Origin: Adineta ricciae | Taxonomy: Eukaryota > Rotifera > Eurotatoria > Adinetida > Adinetidae | Direction: 5' to 3' | NCBI GenBank assembly: GCA_905250025.1 | Contig: CAJNOJ010000134.1 | Coordinates: 124,001 to 188,000 of the forward strand | Length of the DNA: 64,000 nucleotides | Position numbers and translations under genes: made by a program | Part shown: one piece after another, positions 42,015 through 54,100 of the stretch | How positions within the stretch are numbered: position 1 is the stretch's first letter | How the letters are laid out: every line of letters begins with the position of its first letter | Notes under the pieces: generated by a model | What the model was told of the DNA's origin: nothing | Databases searched by the model: none | Seen by the model: only the letters and a program-made list of their open reading frames with translations

Positions 42015-43026
42015 TTCTTCAAAATGATACAACGCATGTGTTTTCTGCTAATAAATAATTATACGAGAAGATAGATGGAGTCTTTCGTTTGAGAGTATTT
42101 TCCTTAAGCTAATTAGAAAATGTGCATTATTATTAATGAGATGAAATTTTTACATATGAGCACGCAAGTTTAACTTCGAAAATATAGTAATACATACTTT
42201 CTTCAGGTTAACTTTTCATTTCGAGATACACTATTCTTGATTCTGAATCAGTAGCCAAGATTGAAAGTGATAGGATGAAACTCAATCCTTTTCTTGAAAC
42301 GTCTGAATTTTAGAAGTTTATGGGAAGAATTTTTCTCTACGATTAACAATTTAAACAAAACAAGACGTGCTATTAGCCTAACATTACTCGATTTTGTCAT
42401 GATCATAGATTCTTCCGTTCATGCATACGGTGAATCAAAATCTAAGAAGAGTTTCGCTAAAATTTCCGGAAGATAAAAATACCTTTGATCATTGAGACGA
42501 TATCTTCTATTACAACTAATTAATTATGGAAACAAAACACAGACTAATCAAGAGTGTATTACTAGCAGCAAGTTTCATACAATTGCGACGATGTTTAACG
42601 AAAGATTTGCGTATGTTAATTACATTATACTTTCATTTATTTTTTCTTCTGGAGAATTACCTCAATCCTAAAAAGGTGCACATCAGATGAGACAAACTCA
42701 TGTAAGAGAATACAGGATCAAAGTACAGGTTACTGGAAGGGCAAAACCCAAAATATTTCATAAGGTTACCAGAACAATTCTATTCTGATCCTTGAATAAA
42801 TGAGAAGGTGTTTTAGTCTCAACAGACTTTCATAGATCATGAAAATATTCAGAGGTGTACAAAGAAATCGAAAATTATGCGACATATCTTTCATGGTAAT
42901 TGACATAATCTATTCGTTCGCGATCTTCGCTCTTTAGGAATATGTACTCAGACGAAGATTTATGTCACACGGCGCATCTTAATGCCTTCTTACTGTTTGA
43001 GATGCTAAAAAAACGTTTTCATTATC
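42015..43026. other. Gene-poor stretch
   Basis: About 1 kb upstream of the orphan receptor. Only short frames without resemblance are present (for example 42294-42476). Nothing supported. Confidence 0.4.
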
Positions 43027-43315
43027 TTTAGTGATGAGGGATAATGCAGAAGCTCATTCTCTCTCTCCAAGACAGAATTTTCGTTCTGCTACTTCAATAA
43101 AATAAATACGGCTTAAAATTCGAAACGGGTTAAATACTGGATTAACACATTTTTTGTGAATACTGTAATAGAATGACCTCTATCGAAATTTTCTCGCTCG
43201 GGGTAAAAACCTGACTTGACTTTAAAGACGATCTTTCTTCTGATAGATTGATTACTATTTCTCTCGATTTCAGAAGCACGTTGCTTGCTTGAATCCATCG
43301 TATTTAGTTTGGCCA
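43027..43315. repeat. Dispersed repeat, copy 1
   Basis: Shares long identical blocks with 50788-51036, such as TTAAATACTGGATTAACACA and GAATGACCTCTATCGAAATT. Same orientation. Part of the mobile-element fossil. Confidence 0.85.
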
Positions 43316-44160
43316 CATTACGTACGGATAAAGTTAAGTCACATCCGGACAAAGCATGTATAAGAAGAAGTTCGAAAGGATCAATGCCATCGTACGTCAT
43401 TTGAAGCTCTTGCACGATCTGAAGACAATTGATGTACGTATTCGTTTTCGCTGCTTGCTTGAAGGAGTGAATGTGAAGAGATGAAAGGCCGATTGATGCA
43501 CCTTTCGCAATGGCAAGTAATGTGACATCCATATCAATCGTCTAACTGACTACATGACGACAATCATCTACCAACAGGACGTTTGCATGCAGCAACAGTC
43601 ATGTGTCAGCTTCGACATGGTTACATTCGAGGAGGTAATCGTTCACCAACGCAAGTCCTTCTTCGATTCTTTTGTCAATGTATTAGGCCCCGCAGTTGTC
43701 AATACTTTGTCGTCTGGTAATCGGCTGCTTTGTTTCGATCAGCATTTTCGTACGGTGCAGGTCAATGTTGCATGATTCGAATGCACGCATTTGTGGAGTG
43801 ATGGATCGAGAATGTTGTGTTCTTCTAGACCGTAATCGAGATGTTTGCCATCAATGGCGGGCCTTTCAATGAATTGCTTCACTTCGTTGCTCGATGGAGA
43901 ATCAAACACAATGTTGATTCGTGAAGAGACATCGAATAACCATAAAATTTTCGTTCTCAACACTTGTATTGCACATTGCAGAACTGTGCAGTTGCATGAT
44001 TAAGGCTTTGTTTCAAGTAGGCTTCCACTACCGATAATGAGTGCTCTACAAAAAGAAGTGGACGAGAGTTTTCATCGACAAAAACATACATGTTGGGCAT
44101 CTTCATCGGACATGTTGAAGAGAATGTGGCAGGAAATCATTCTTTCAGAAAGATGATCGC
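43027..44160 (-). mobile_element. Fossil of an unclassified mobile element or element-derived gene
   Basis: Minus-strand coding-like sequence over about 1.1 kb, broken in several places. The longest piece, 43113-43532, carries LLLIHALSGCDLTLSVRNVA, resembling the HALTGCDTTS-type motif found in uncharacterised transposon-borne proteins of invertebrates (recollection, not searched). Its 3' 290 bp recurs at 50788-51036 in the same orientation. Family not assigned; age moderate, as the two copies differ by numerous substitutions and small gaps. Confidence 0.45.
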
Positions 44161-44432
44161 CGACGCTTTGTGATCTTGAATGAGCAGCCGTATGTCTTTC
44201 TATTTGCAAAGAGACAGTGGTGCCGGAGAAATCGTTTAATAATCGTAGGTCAACTAGAAGAATTTTTTAATTTTAATTTTTTTATATTTAATACAGAAGA
44301 GAGAAAGAAAAAGAAAAGAATAAATAAATATAAAGAAAAAAAGAGACAAGAAGGAGAAAAATAATAATTTAATAAATAAATATATCGATATATAGAAGAG
44401 GTCACTTGATCACCAATAGACCAAAGAATGAA

Positions 44433-44615
44433 TCAATGGACTTTGATAAGGGTAATGGAATATATTAGGATTCTGTTGAAAGACGCCCATACAGCAATAT
44501 CAAACCTACCATTACCATCAAAATCCGTCCATCTGAAGAAAGGACAAACTACTCCTAGTCGAGTTCGATCAATTTGTTTGTCTTTACATAGGAACATTGG
44601 CAAATCATCGTACAT
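44433..44615 (-). pseudogene. FG-GAP/VCBS-repeat-like fragment
   Basis: Minus-strand frame containing FFRWTDFDGNGRFDIAVWAS, close to the calcium-binding FG-GAP repeat pattern (D-F-N-G-D-G-x-x-D-I-A-V). Such repeats occur in tandem in integrin-like and bdelloid-expanded secreted proteins. Only one unit is visible and no larger gene can be built around it, so it is probably a remnant brought next to the ELOVL fragment by rearrangement. Confidence 0.3.
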
Positions 44616-44650
44616 TCCATTGCATAGAGATTTGAAGAATTGAATTTCTT

Positions 44651-44914
44651 GACAACATGATCTATCAATTACTAGTTGAAGGCCGAGAAATAAAATATCG
44701 TAGATCGAATGGTACGCGTTTTTCCATTCGCTGTCGTCCGAAAATAATGGTCAAAACATAGAGAATGATAATCGCTACAGTTGGATAGACATTTGCATCG
44801 AAAATCAATCCATGACTGGATTATCTGAATGAGAAAACAGAGACTAGTGTTGAATGGAGAAGAACTAATCGTTGAACCTCTATTCTTTGGTAATCCATCA
44901 AATAGATTCATGGG
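44651..44914 (-). pseudogene. Truncated ELOVL fragment (partner of the copy at 55.7 kb)
   Basis: On the minus strand, a start reading MNLFDGLPKNRG corresponds to [12 protein letters not shown] of the intact ELOVL gene at 55694. After an intron-sized gap, the frame with FDANVYPTVAIIILYVLTII, then FGRQRMEKRVPFDLRYF, aligns with [20 protein letters not shown] and [14 protein letters not shown] of the intact copy. Everything after the first membrane helix is missing, and I cannot join the two pieces in one frame. It sits downstream of the minus-strand LARS1, just as the intact ELOVL sits downstream of the plus-strand LARS1, so it is a relic of the shared inverted duplication. Confidence 0.72.
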
Positions 44915-45124
44915 CAATCGATCGATTGAAATACGCACTTGTCCAACACGAAGACAAGAACGAAAGATATCCATTCGATGTTTGTTTGTCCTTTCACTGT
45001 AACAGCAGCGAAAGGAACGAAAAGAAATTGTTTTTTTTTCATGTTTTATTTGGATGAAAACTCGGAAAGATGACAAAGCAAAAAAGAAATGTTCATCGTT
45101 CTTCTTCTTCTCGATTGCTTCTTT

Positions 45125-48100
45125 TTATTCAACGAAATAAACTAAAGCGTTGCCAATATCTTGTTGCTCTGAAACGACTGTTTCATACTTCAGATCCACT
45201 TGTAAAACTTGTTGTTTATTGGTTAATTCCACCAAATCTTCTAAGGGTGTGTCCATGCTTGGTAATTTTCTCGAATGAAATTGCCAAATTCGAAAATAAA
45301 ACAAACGAATCGTTTTGCTGAACCGTAAAGTTCGATCAGCATGACGTCGTAAGCGTTGCTCCAATTTCTCCACGGTATCACCATTGATCACCGGAATAGT
45401 CCATTCAAAATGACCAGAATAAGGTTGTCGATTAATCAAACGAATGGAAATCATTGGTTCATGTCGAAAATGAATCAATGGCTTTCCAGGTAAAATCTCT
45501 TCCAGATTGGGAATACTCGCTGCTTCAATTTCATTTTCATCAATCAAACGGATGTCCACTTGTTCGATATTCAACGTTCGTCGAAAATAATCTTCATTGT
45601 TTGATAAAACTTCATCCCAGGTCGAACAATCCCATACTCGGATCCCATATAGGATTTTATCAGATCCTACAGGAATTCGACGGATCCGATGAAATCCGGG
45701 TGACGGAATCGCATTGGATTCCGACGGTCTCGGATCCGATCGGATCCCATGTCGGATCCGAAACATAAATTTCCTGGATTTTCTAAGGGTCATCATAGAA
45801 CATAGCAAAAAAGATCGCTCATAAAATTTGCAACAACCGACGGGATTTTTCTAGTCGGATTCCAGTGGAATTCCGTTTCCAGGAATCCCATCGGATTTTG
45901 TCGGATCCGGTGAGATCCGATCGATTCCAGCATCGGATTTGTTGACCTGGGATATTCATCAAAAGATAAATGACGATCCAATGCTTGAATATCTCTTGTC
46001 TTTTCCAATAGATCTCGAGAATAGATGACAAATGATATCAATTTCTTCATGTACTTCTTGTCGATTTCTGGTCGATCTTTGAACGTCAGGAACTTGTCGA
46101 TTGTTGTTCAAATATAATTCTTTCAATTGATTAAGAACAAATATTTGCCACGATGGATATGAACGCGCAATGAAGATCGTTGCATGTGTTGGGTGTAGCG
46201 GAGGTTGAACAGGCACTCCTTTGGATTTATTCCCCGATTGTTGAGTTTTATAAGCAGTTAAACGAAGACGAAAGTCATGAGCGCTGTCAAGAATATGATT
46301 TTGAAAATCGATCAGTTTTTGATCGATTTTTCCTCCTTGTGGCCATTTGGCATTCATAATTGTTGTTTGTGGATGAATCAATTGGTAGATATAATCACAA
46401 ATATGTGGACAAATCGGTGCTAAGAGAAGAACTTGAACGTTGATGAATCGTTTGATCAATCGTAAATTCATTTGTTCACTTTCTGAACACAATTCACGAT
46501 AGTTGTCACGAGCCGTTTGTAATTCGNAATCGATCAGTTTTTGATCGATTTTTCCTCCTTGTGGCCATTTGGCATTCATAATTGTTGTTTGTGGATGAAT
46601 CAATTGGTAGATATAATCACAAATATGTGGACAAATCGGTGCTAAGAGAAGAACTTGAACGTTGATCAATCGTTTGATCAATCGTAAATTCATTTGTTCA
46701 CTTTCTGAACACAATTCACGATAGTTGTCACGAGCCGTTTGTAATTCGAAGAAACCATATTTCAATACATCTTTGTAGAGCATCTTTTCATAACTTTCTT
46801 CAGTCAATTGGATGGCTCGATTGATTTCTGATTGGAAAACTTGATCATAATAATTGTAATTCGAGTCAAGACGGTAAGTTTTCTTCTGTTCTTCACTAAA
46901 TTCTTCTTCGTTCTGTTCATCATCATTGGAAGATAAATGAAGTTGATCATTTAACCGATGTACGACGGATGAAACAAAACTTGGATTGTTTTCGGTGGAA
47001 TGCTGCTGCTGCTGTTGTTGTAGCAGTTCATTAAGATCGGTTGTTTTGATATTCAATGTTTCTTTGACCCATTCAACAAATGTATAGAGACGTAATAATT
47101 GTGCTTCAGCTGTGACTGTATCAAAATTGGCGTCTTCAAGCGAATCACCAGCATCAGCCAAGGAAAAACGCATACCTACAAGTTTAGTCTACAAATGAAA
47201 TCATCTTTTTTTTATAAAATTCGAATACGACGAACCATCAGCAGAGAATTTCTCAACTGCTTGAGCCAAAGTCAAAAAATTGCCTGTCGATTTAGACATT
47301 TTTTCACCGTTCAATAATAAATGACCATTGAGTCGAAAAGCACGTGGCCACATATGTGGCTGATTAGGCCAGATTGTTTCGTGGTGATACAATGTGTAAG
47401 TCATATGATTTGAAATAAGATCCTTTCCACTGACGTGCAAATCCACTGGATACCAGTATTGAAATTCCTTCCTTAAACGATCGAGTGTGGCTCGAGGAAT
47501 GTCTGTTGACAATGTTGAAAAAGATTTGTCAAGAAAGAAGATATAATCCCACACTTCATTGGTCAACTGTGATGGAAGAATATTGGCTGGTCCTAGAGAT
47601 TAACAAGCAACAAAATCAACTCAATGATTAGTCTTACGACAAGATAGGCATAGAAGAAAGACAATAATAACAATAACATACCTAATTGTTCTCCATCGTA
47701 TGAATCACGTGCTTGAAGAAAATGAACAATCGTATAATAAGCCATGTAGATAGTCGAATCGGACAACGATTCAATCAGATATTTTTCATCCCACGGCAAT
47801 TTCGTACCAAGACCATATGAACGCGAACAAGCATGTTCATGCAACCAATCTAATGTTACTTCGAACTGTTTTCGTGCTTCATCATGATAAAGATTCATTG
47901 GTTCTAAAGCACGTCTGACTTCTTGCTTCCATCTTTCATTCCCATAATCCAAAAACCATTGATCGACCAAAGCAACAACACATTCATCATTCGAACGAGA
48001 GATAACCTGAATAAAAAATATGGCTTTTGTTTCATTCTATTTCATTCGAAATCAGATAGGAATTCCAACCTTCTTTTCAGGCTCATAATAAATACAAGCT

Positions 48101-50329
48101 TGACCATCGTTGATTAATTCATCACGAATGAGCTTCTTAGCATCATATACTTTAGTATTGGTGTACTTGCCGACAACAATTATTCCATCATAGAATGATT
48201 TCAAATAGATTTCTTCTTTGGCTTGTTGTAATTTGTCACGATCATTTTGTGATTGAATTTTCAATTGTGCACAGACTGTTGGTGCAGAAAGACGACCATA
48301 CGGTTGGAGTTCAATGATCGGCACAGGATCGAATGGAATGATCATTGGTTCTTTGATGCCGAATTTCTCACGTAGATTAACCTATCATATTATTAGAAGA
48401 AGAGTTTCTTCGATGAGAATCATTTGCTTTTTCTCAACTGACCTTATTCTTGATGTCCATGAGAGCAGCAAAGTCGTCCGGTGAATCACTAGGTACAGAT
48501 GTGACTATACCTGTACCTTTGTCATCTTTGATAGTCATCATTGGTAATGTGTAGATGGTTTCGTAGTATGATAATGGTGCATACAATGGTAATCCGAATA
48601 ATTCTGAGCCAAGAAATTCAGCCAAAGCAATATAATGACCATAGACATCAGTGAATTCTTGATAAGCCATATTTCGAGCAGCACGTGGTGTCGAAATGAA
48701 AATGTCATGTGAACGTGTTACAAAGGCTACATAACGAATATCGGGATGCAACCAACAATTCGTCTGACCATACATTGTTTCTGGTCGAAGTGTTGCTGCT
48801 GCTAAAAAAACACCATTGATCGATGCTGTGATATGGGGAAGAAGTTTTGCCGGAATATGATCGTTATGAATGCGAAGTTTGATTAAAGTATATTCTTGTG
48901 GACCAACACCTTCGCCACTACTTCGATCATGATCCATACATGGTTGACCATCTTTCGGTGAATAGATTGTATGTCTACAAAATAAGCATTTGTTTGAGCA
49001 ATTCCAATGAAAACAATCTCTTACCGTTTACCAAATTGAATTTTGCCATTTTCTTTCAAATGATGGAATTGCCAGCGTACAAATGAATCGTAGAATGGAT
49101 TGACATCTGTAGTAATAAATGCACGGCGCCAATCAGCCTTTTCATTTCGTTTCAAACATCCCAATGAGAATAATTCTGATGGAGAAATCAATCAAATACT
49201 CACTTTCAAGCCCATCATTTCTAGATCTTGTTTAGCACGTGGTGGAAAATACCTTAGCCAATGTTGTGGATCGACAAATTTATGAATTTCAGCATCACTT
49301 TCAACACCCAAATTCTTCATGATTTGCCATTGATATTTTACACCACCACTCTTTGCTGCTGCTTTACTCTGGGACAAAAGAAGTTCAATCACTTTTCATC
49401 GACAGATCAACAAAACCATCCCTTGACATACTTTTTTGCTTTTCGCCTTATTCTCAATTTTTATATCACCATTGTCCGTCGTCGCCGTCGTCGTTGTTGT
49501 CATGATAGGCTGGTTTTCTTGTGTTTCTTCTTTGACATCGGAAGGAAATTGTGGTGGATAACCGAATTCTTGCAATTCATATTGTAATTTATCAGCACCA
49601 ACCTCAAAGAAATGTCAACAATGAATAAAGATGAAAATAACAATAACTATCAAATTGAGCCTACGCGAATTGGCATTCCTGTACAATGGAAACCAAATGG
49701 AAAGAGACAATTTTTCCCACGAAGTCGTTGATAACCTAAGGCAAACTAAAGAAAATCAAATCGAAGAAAATAATCATCTTCTATAGAAATCAATCCAAAC
49801 TTCGCATTTCGTCAACGAGAACGTATGGCCCAAATGTAGACAACCATTCATGTATGGATAAGGAAAAGTGACGAAGAATTTATTTGAACTAGAATAGAAA
49901 AAGAAAAATATCGATTGTTCAATGAACAGTNTTTTTCCCACGAAGTCGTTGATAACCTAAGGCAAACTAAAGAAAATCAAATCGAAGAAAATAATCATCT
50001 TCTATAGAAATCAATCCAAACTTCGCATTTCGTCAACGAGAACGTATGGCCCAAATGTAGACAACCATTCATGTATGGATAAGGAAAAGTGACGAAGAAT
50101 TTATTTGAACTAGAATAGAAAAAGAAAAATATCGATTGTTCAATGAACAGTTTCACCTTTGATCTACTTCTTACTTGTCACTGCAATTGATTGGTGCATC
50201 CGCTTCAAATACTTTCAAATCAGCCCATTTCCGTTGCATTTCTCGTTCAATATTACGAATCGTATCGAGTTTGATCGTTGAACGTTTCTCATTCGTCGAT
50301 GCTTCTGTTGTTACTGTTGATATGGTCAT
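45125..50329 (-). CDS. LARS1: Cytosolic leucyl-tRNA synthetase, copy A, interrupted near the C-terminus
   Basis: Charges tRNA-Leu in the cytosol. ATG at 50329 starts [17 protein letters not shown]. Family marks are [18 protein letters not shown] (HIGH motif as HLGH), [15 protein letters not shown] and [11 protein letters not shown] (CP1 editing domain), [17 protein letters not shown], and [12 protein letters not shown] (KMSKS). The C-terminal domain is encoded to the stop at 45125 (ending [10 protein letters not shown]). Two anomalies affect the model. First, ~220-bp segments carrying whole exons are repeated around single Ns at 46527 and 49931, which looks like assembly error. Second, a 336-bp element at 45616-45951 interrupts the exon after LSFDEY; read through, the frame ends inside the element near 45793. 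The downstream part is still open. Roughly 75% identical to copy B over aligned stretches (estimate by eye). Confidence 0.88.
45616..45951. mobile_element. MITE-like insertion with inverted termini inside LARS1 copy A
   Basis: Ends are perfect inverted repeats (TCCCAGGTC at 45615 and GACCTGGGA ending at 45952), with weaker inverted similarity reaching about 30 bp inward. The interior is crowded with GGATCC/CGGATCCGAT-type words, unlike the flanks. Removing it restores the reading [15 protein letters not shown], equivalent to [15 protein letters not shown] in copy B. A 2-bp AT target duplication is possible. No coding capacity, so it is non-autonomous; family not assigned. Confidence 0.72.
46306..46748. 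repeat. 221-bp direct repeat around a single N
   Basis: Bases 46306-46526 recur as 46528-46748, separated by one N, with only a base or so of difference seen (GATGAATCG versus GATCAATCG). It repeats a coding segment of LARS1 copy A. Most likely two overlapping contig ends that were not merged. Confidence 0.85.
49711..50151. repeat. 220-bp direct repeat around a single N
   Basis: Bases 49711-49930 recur as 49932-50151 with one N between. The unit contains the HIGH-motif exon and part of the next exon of LARS1 copy A, so both appear twice. Probably an assembly overlap. Confidence 0.85.
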
Positions 50330-51146
50330 GTTGACTTGAATTTTAATTGTGCAAATACAAATATCAATCGTCGATCTAGAATACTTGTGAAATTGGTCAA
50401 ATCTGATCAAATCTGACTAAACAAATTGTAAAAGATTCTTTCAAAAATCATCATCGTCTTCTCAGGTGACACTGCATCACAGTATAAATATCTAGTGCAA
50501 TGTAGAAAATCATTTTCAATTTCTAGAGCATTTCATTGGAAGATTTCGATTCATCATTGAAATAGATTAAATTATTTTATCAATGCTTCATATCTGAATC
50601 TCAATTGACAAGTCAATACAAACTAGACGCTCTCATCTCAGTCAGACGCAGATGCAGTGCTAAGCAAATCATGTCATGTTAACTGAATAAACATTGTCCT
50701 GGTCTATCTATGTTTCTATAATCTCATGGAACGAATCTGTGAAGAAAACGGCAATCATTAACGAATACACTCACTTTGGCTGTACTGCTTTAGTGATGAG
50801 AGATAATGCAAAAGCTCATGCCCTCTCAGAACAGAATTTTCGTTCTGCCACTTCAAAAAATGCGACTTAAAAATCGAAACAAGTTAAATACTGGATTAAC
50901 ACATTTATGAATATTGTAATAGAATGACCTCTATCGAAATTTTCTCGTTCGGGGTAAAAACATGACTGACGTTGAAGACGATTTTTCTTCTGATAGGTTG
51001 ATTGCTTTGCTTGAATCCATCGTATTTAGTTTGGCTGTTGTAATGCGAATAATTTTCTCATCAGAATTTCTTCTGCAAACTGACGCAATATCTTTCCTAT
51101 AAAAAACCTATTTCTTCTAGATTAAAAACCAAAATCAAAACTAACC
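50330..51146. promoter_or_regulatory. Head-to-head spacer between the two LARS1 copies
   Basis: About 820 bp separating two divergent LARS1 starts; it should contain both promoters. Its right half is occupied by the second copy of the dispersed repeat (50788-51036), leaving about 110 bp upstream of the copy B start. Confidence 0.45.
50788..51036. repeat. Dispersed repeat, copy 2
   Basis: Same orientation as 43027-43315, with shorter internal gaps. Shared blocks include TTAAATACTGGATTAACACA and GAATCCATCGTATTTAGTTT. Truncated fossil piece of the same element. Confidence 0.85.
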
Positions 51147-54100
51147 ATGGCACCGCCAACAAAGGCAACGTCTGCTGCCGCTGCTTCCACAGCGACAACA
51201 GAAAAACGGTCTACAGTTAAACTCGACACAGTTCGAGATATTGAACAACAAATGCAAAAACTATGGGCTGATTTGAAAGTATTCGAAGCTGATGCACCTG
51301 TACAATCAGCCGACAAGTTAGATTTTCTCCTTTCTCGATTGAATACCATCGAACTGAATATTTCTCTTTACTCATTAGTTCCAATACTTTCTTGGTCACG
51401 TTCCCATACCCATATATGAATGGTCGTCTTCATCTTGGTCATACATTTTCATTATCGAAATGCGAAGTAAAATATTTCTGTTGTTTGTCTTTGACTGCAC
51501 ATTCTTCTTGTTTAGTTTGCCGTGGGTTTTCAACGTCTTCGTGGTAAACACTGTCTGTTTCCATTTGGATTCCACTGTACAGGCATGCCTATTCGAGTAG
51601 GATTTGCTATTACAAATAATCTATTGATTTCTTGTGTTCTGTTTCAAAGACAGCTGCTGATAAATTAAAGCGTGAAATGGAAGAATTCGGTTATCCACCT
51701 CAATTTCCTGCACCAACCACTGAGAATGCCGAAGAGGAGAAAGCTGCATCAGCAACAGCAAAAGAGAGTGAAAACAGCAAAGTTGATAACAAGGCGAAGA
51801 GCAAAAAGGTAAACTGTTTTTGACGATTGACGTTCGAAGAAGACAATTTGCTTTTTGTTTTTGTTTAGAGTAAAGCAGCAGCTAAAACTGGAGGTGAAAA
51901 ATATCAATGGCAAATCATGCGAAGCATCGGAATCGATGACGATGAAGAGATTCGACGATTTACTGATCCGCTCCATTGGATTGCCTATTTTCCACCACAT
52001 GTCAAACAAGATCTTGAAAAGATGGGCTTGAAGGTACTGAGAATACCTTAACATTCGAATTGAACACCCTCCAATGAATATTTAGGTTGATTGGCGTCGA
52101 TCATTCATCACAACAGATGCAAATCCCTTCTACGACTCATTCGTTCGCTGGCAATTTCATCATTTAAGAGACGGTGGAAAGATTCAATTCGGCAAAAGGT
52201 AATTCCTCACATTCACTTGCCATTCCACATATATATATTCGATTTCTTCTATCCTTTCAGATACACAATCTATTCACCAAAAGATGGACAACCTTGTATG
52301 GATCATGATCGAGGCAGTGGTGAAGGTGTTGCCCCGCAAGAGTATACATTAGTTAAACTTCGTATCCACGATGATCACATTCCTGAGAAACTCAAACCTC
52401 ATGTAACGTCATCGACAGCCGGTGTTTACTTAGCTGCAGCGACACTTCGACCAGAAACAATGTATGGACAAACGAATTGCTGGCTACATCCAGATATTCG
52501 TTATGTTGCATTCGAAACACGTCTCCATGGTATTCTGATCTGCACAAAACGTGCAGCCCGAAATATGTCCTATCAGGAATTTACTCCAACTTATGGACAA
52601 TTTACGATTTTGGCTGAATTTCTTGGTTCGGAATTGTTTGGTTTACCGTTACATGGACCACTTTCCCATTACGAAACAATCTATGTTTTACCTATGATGA
52701 CAATTAAAGAAGATAAGGGAACAGGTGTGGTTACATCGGTACCAAGTGATTCACCGGATGATTTCGCTGCTTTGACTGATTTGAAAAACAAAGTAATCCT
52801 TTCATTTCTTCCCTCCAAAGATTCGACCTCTGTCTCTTGATGTTCTTCAAAGGCTAATCTTCGTGAAAAATATCACATCCAAGATTCAATGGTTTTACCT
52901 TATGAACCCGTTCCGATCATTGAACTTTCACCTTACGGTCGTCTTGCAGCACCAACAATATGCCAGCAAATGAAAATTCAATCGCAAAACGATCGCGATA
53001 AATTGGTCGAAGCCAAGGAACAAATTTATACGAAATCGTTCTATGAAGGCATACTAATGGTAGGTAAATATGCCAATACTAAAATATCTGATGCGAAGAA
53101 ACTTGTCCGCGATGATTTAATCGCCGATGGCAAAGCATGCCCCTATTATGAACCTGAAGGCAAAGTTATTTCACGTTCCAATGACGAATGTGTCGTCGCG
53201 CTTGTCGATCAATGGTTTCTCGACTATGGAAATGAAAAATGGAAACAACAAACGAAACAAGCTTTAGAGCAAATGAATTGTTATCATATAGAAACGCGAA
53301 ATCAATTCGAAGGTGTTCTTGACTGGTTACATGAACATGCATGTGCACGTTCATATGGCTTAGGATCAAAATTACCTTGGGATGAGCAATATCTCATCGA
53401 ATCACTATCAGATTCGACGATTTATATGGCCTATTATACAGTTGCACATCTTTTACAAGCACGTGATTCGTTCAATGGCGAAAAATTAGGTTCGGAAGAA
53501 AGATTTCTCTCGTTTCAAAACGTTCATTTTCATGTTTGCAGGTCCGGCGAATATTCTTCCATCGCAATTGACAAATGAAGTGTGGGATTATATCTTCTTC
53601 CCTGAAAAATCTTATCCTTCAGCAACAGATATTCCGCATGCAACACTCGATCGTCTCCGTAATGAATTTCAATATTGGTATCCAGTTAATCTTCGTTCAA
53701 GTGGTAAAGATTTGATTCCAAATCACTTAACCTATGCTCTATACAATCACGTCGCCATCTGGCCTAACCATCCCGAATTTTGGCCGAAATCATTCCGAGC
53801 TAACGGACATTTATTATTAAACTCAGAAAAAATGTCGAAATCAACTGGCAATTTCTTGACTTTAGTTCAAGCAATCGAAAAATTCTCAGCCGATGGTTTG
53901 TTTTCTCGAAATAAAACTCAATTTCAATCTTTCTCTGTTATTTGTCTTAGGTATGCGTTTAACGTTAGCCGATGCTGGTGATTCCATTGAAGATGCCAAC
54001 TTCGAAGAAGAAATGGCAGAAGCTCAACTTCTTCGTCTTTATACATTCATTGAATGGGTCAAAGAAGTTCTTCAAATCAGTCCGACTGAAACTCCTAAAC

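Noticed and set aside
45125-50329. Naturally repeated internal segment in LARS1 copy A
   Set aside because: The repeats coincide exactly with single-N joins and equal about 220 bp in both cases, which fits assembly overlap better than real exon duplication.
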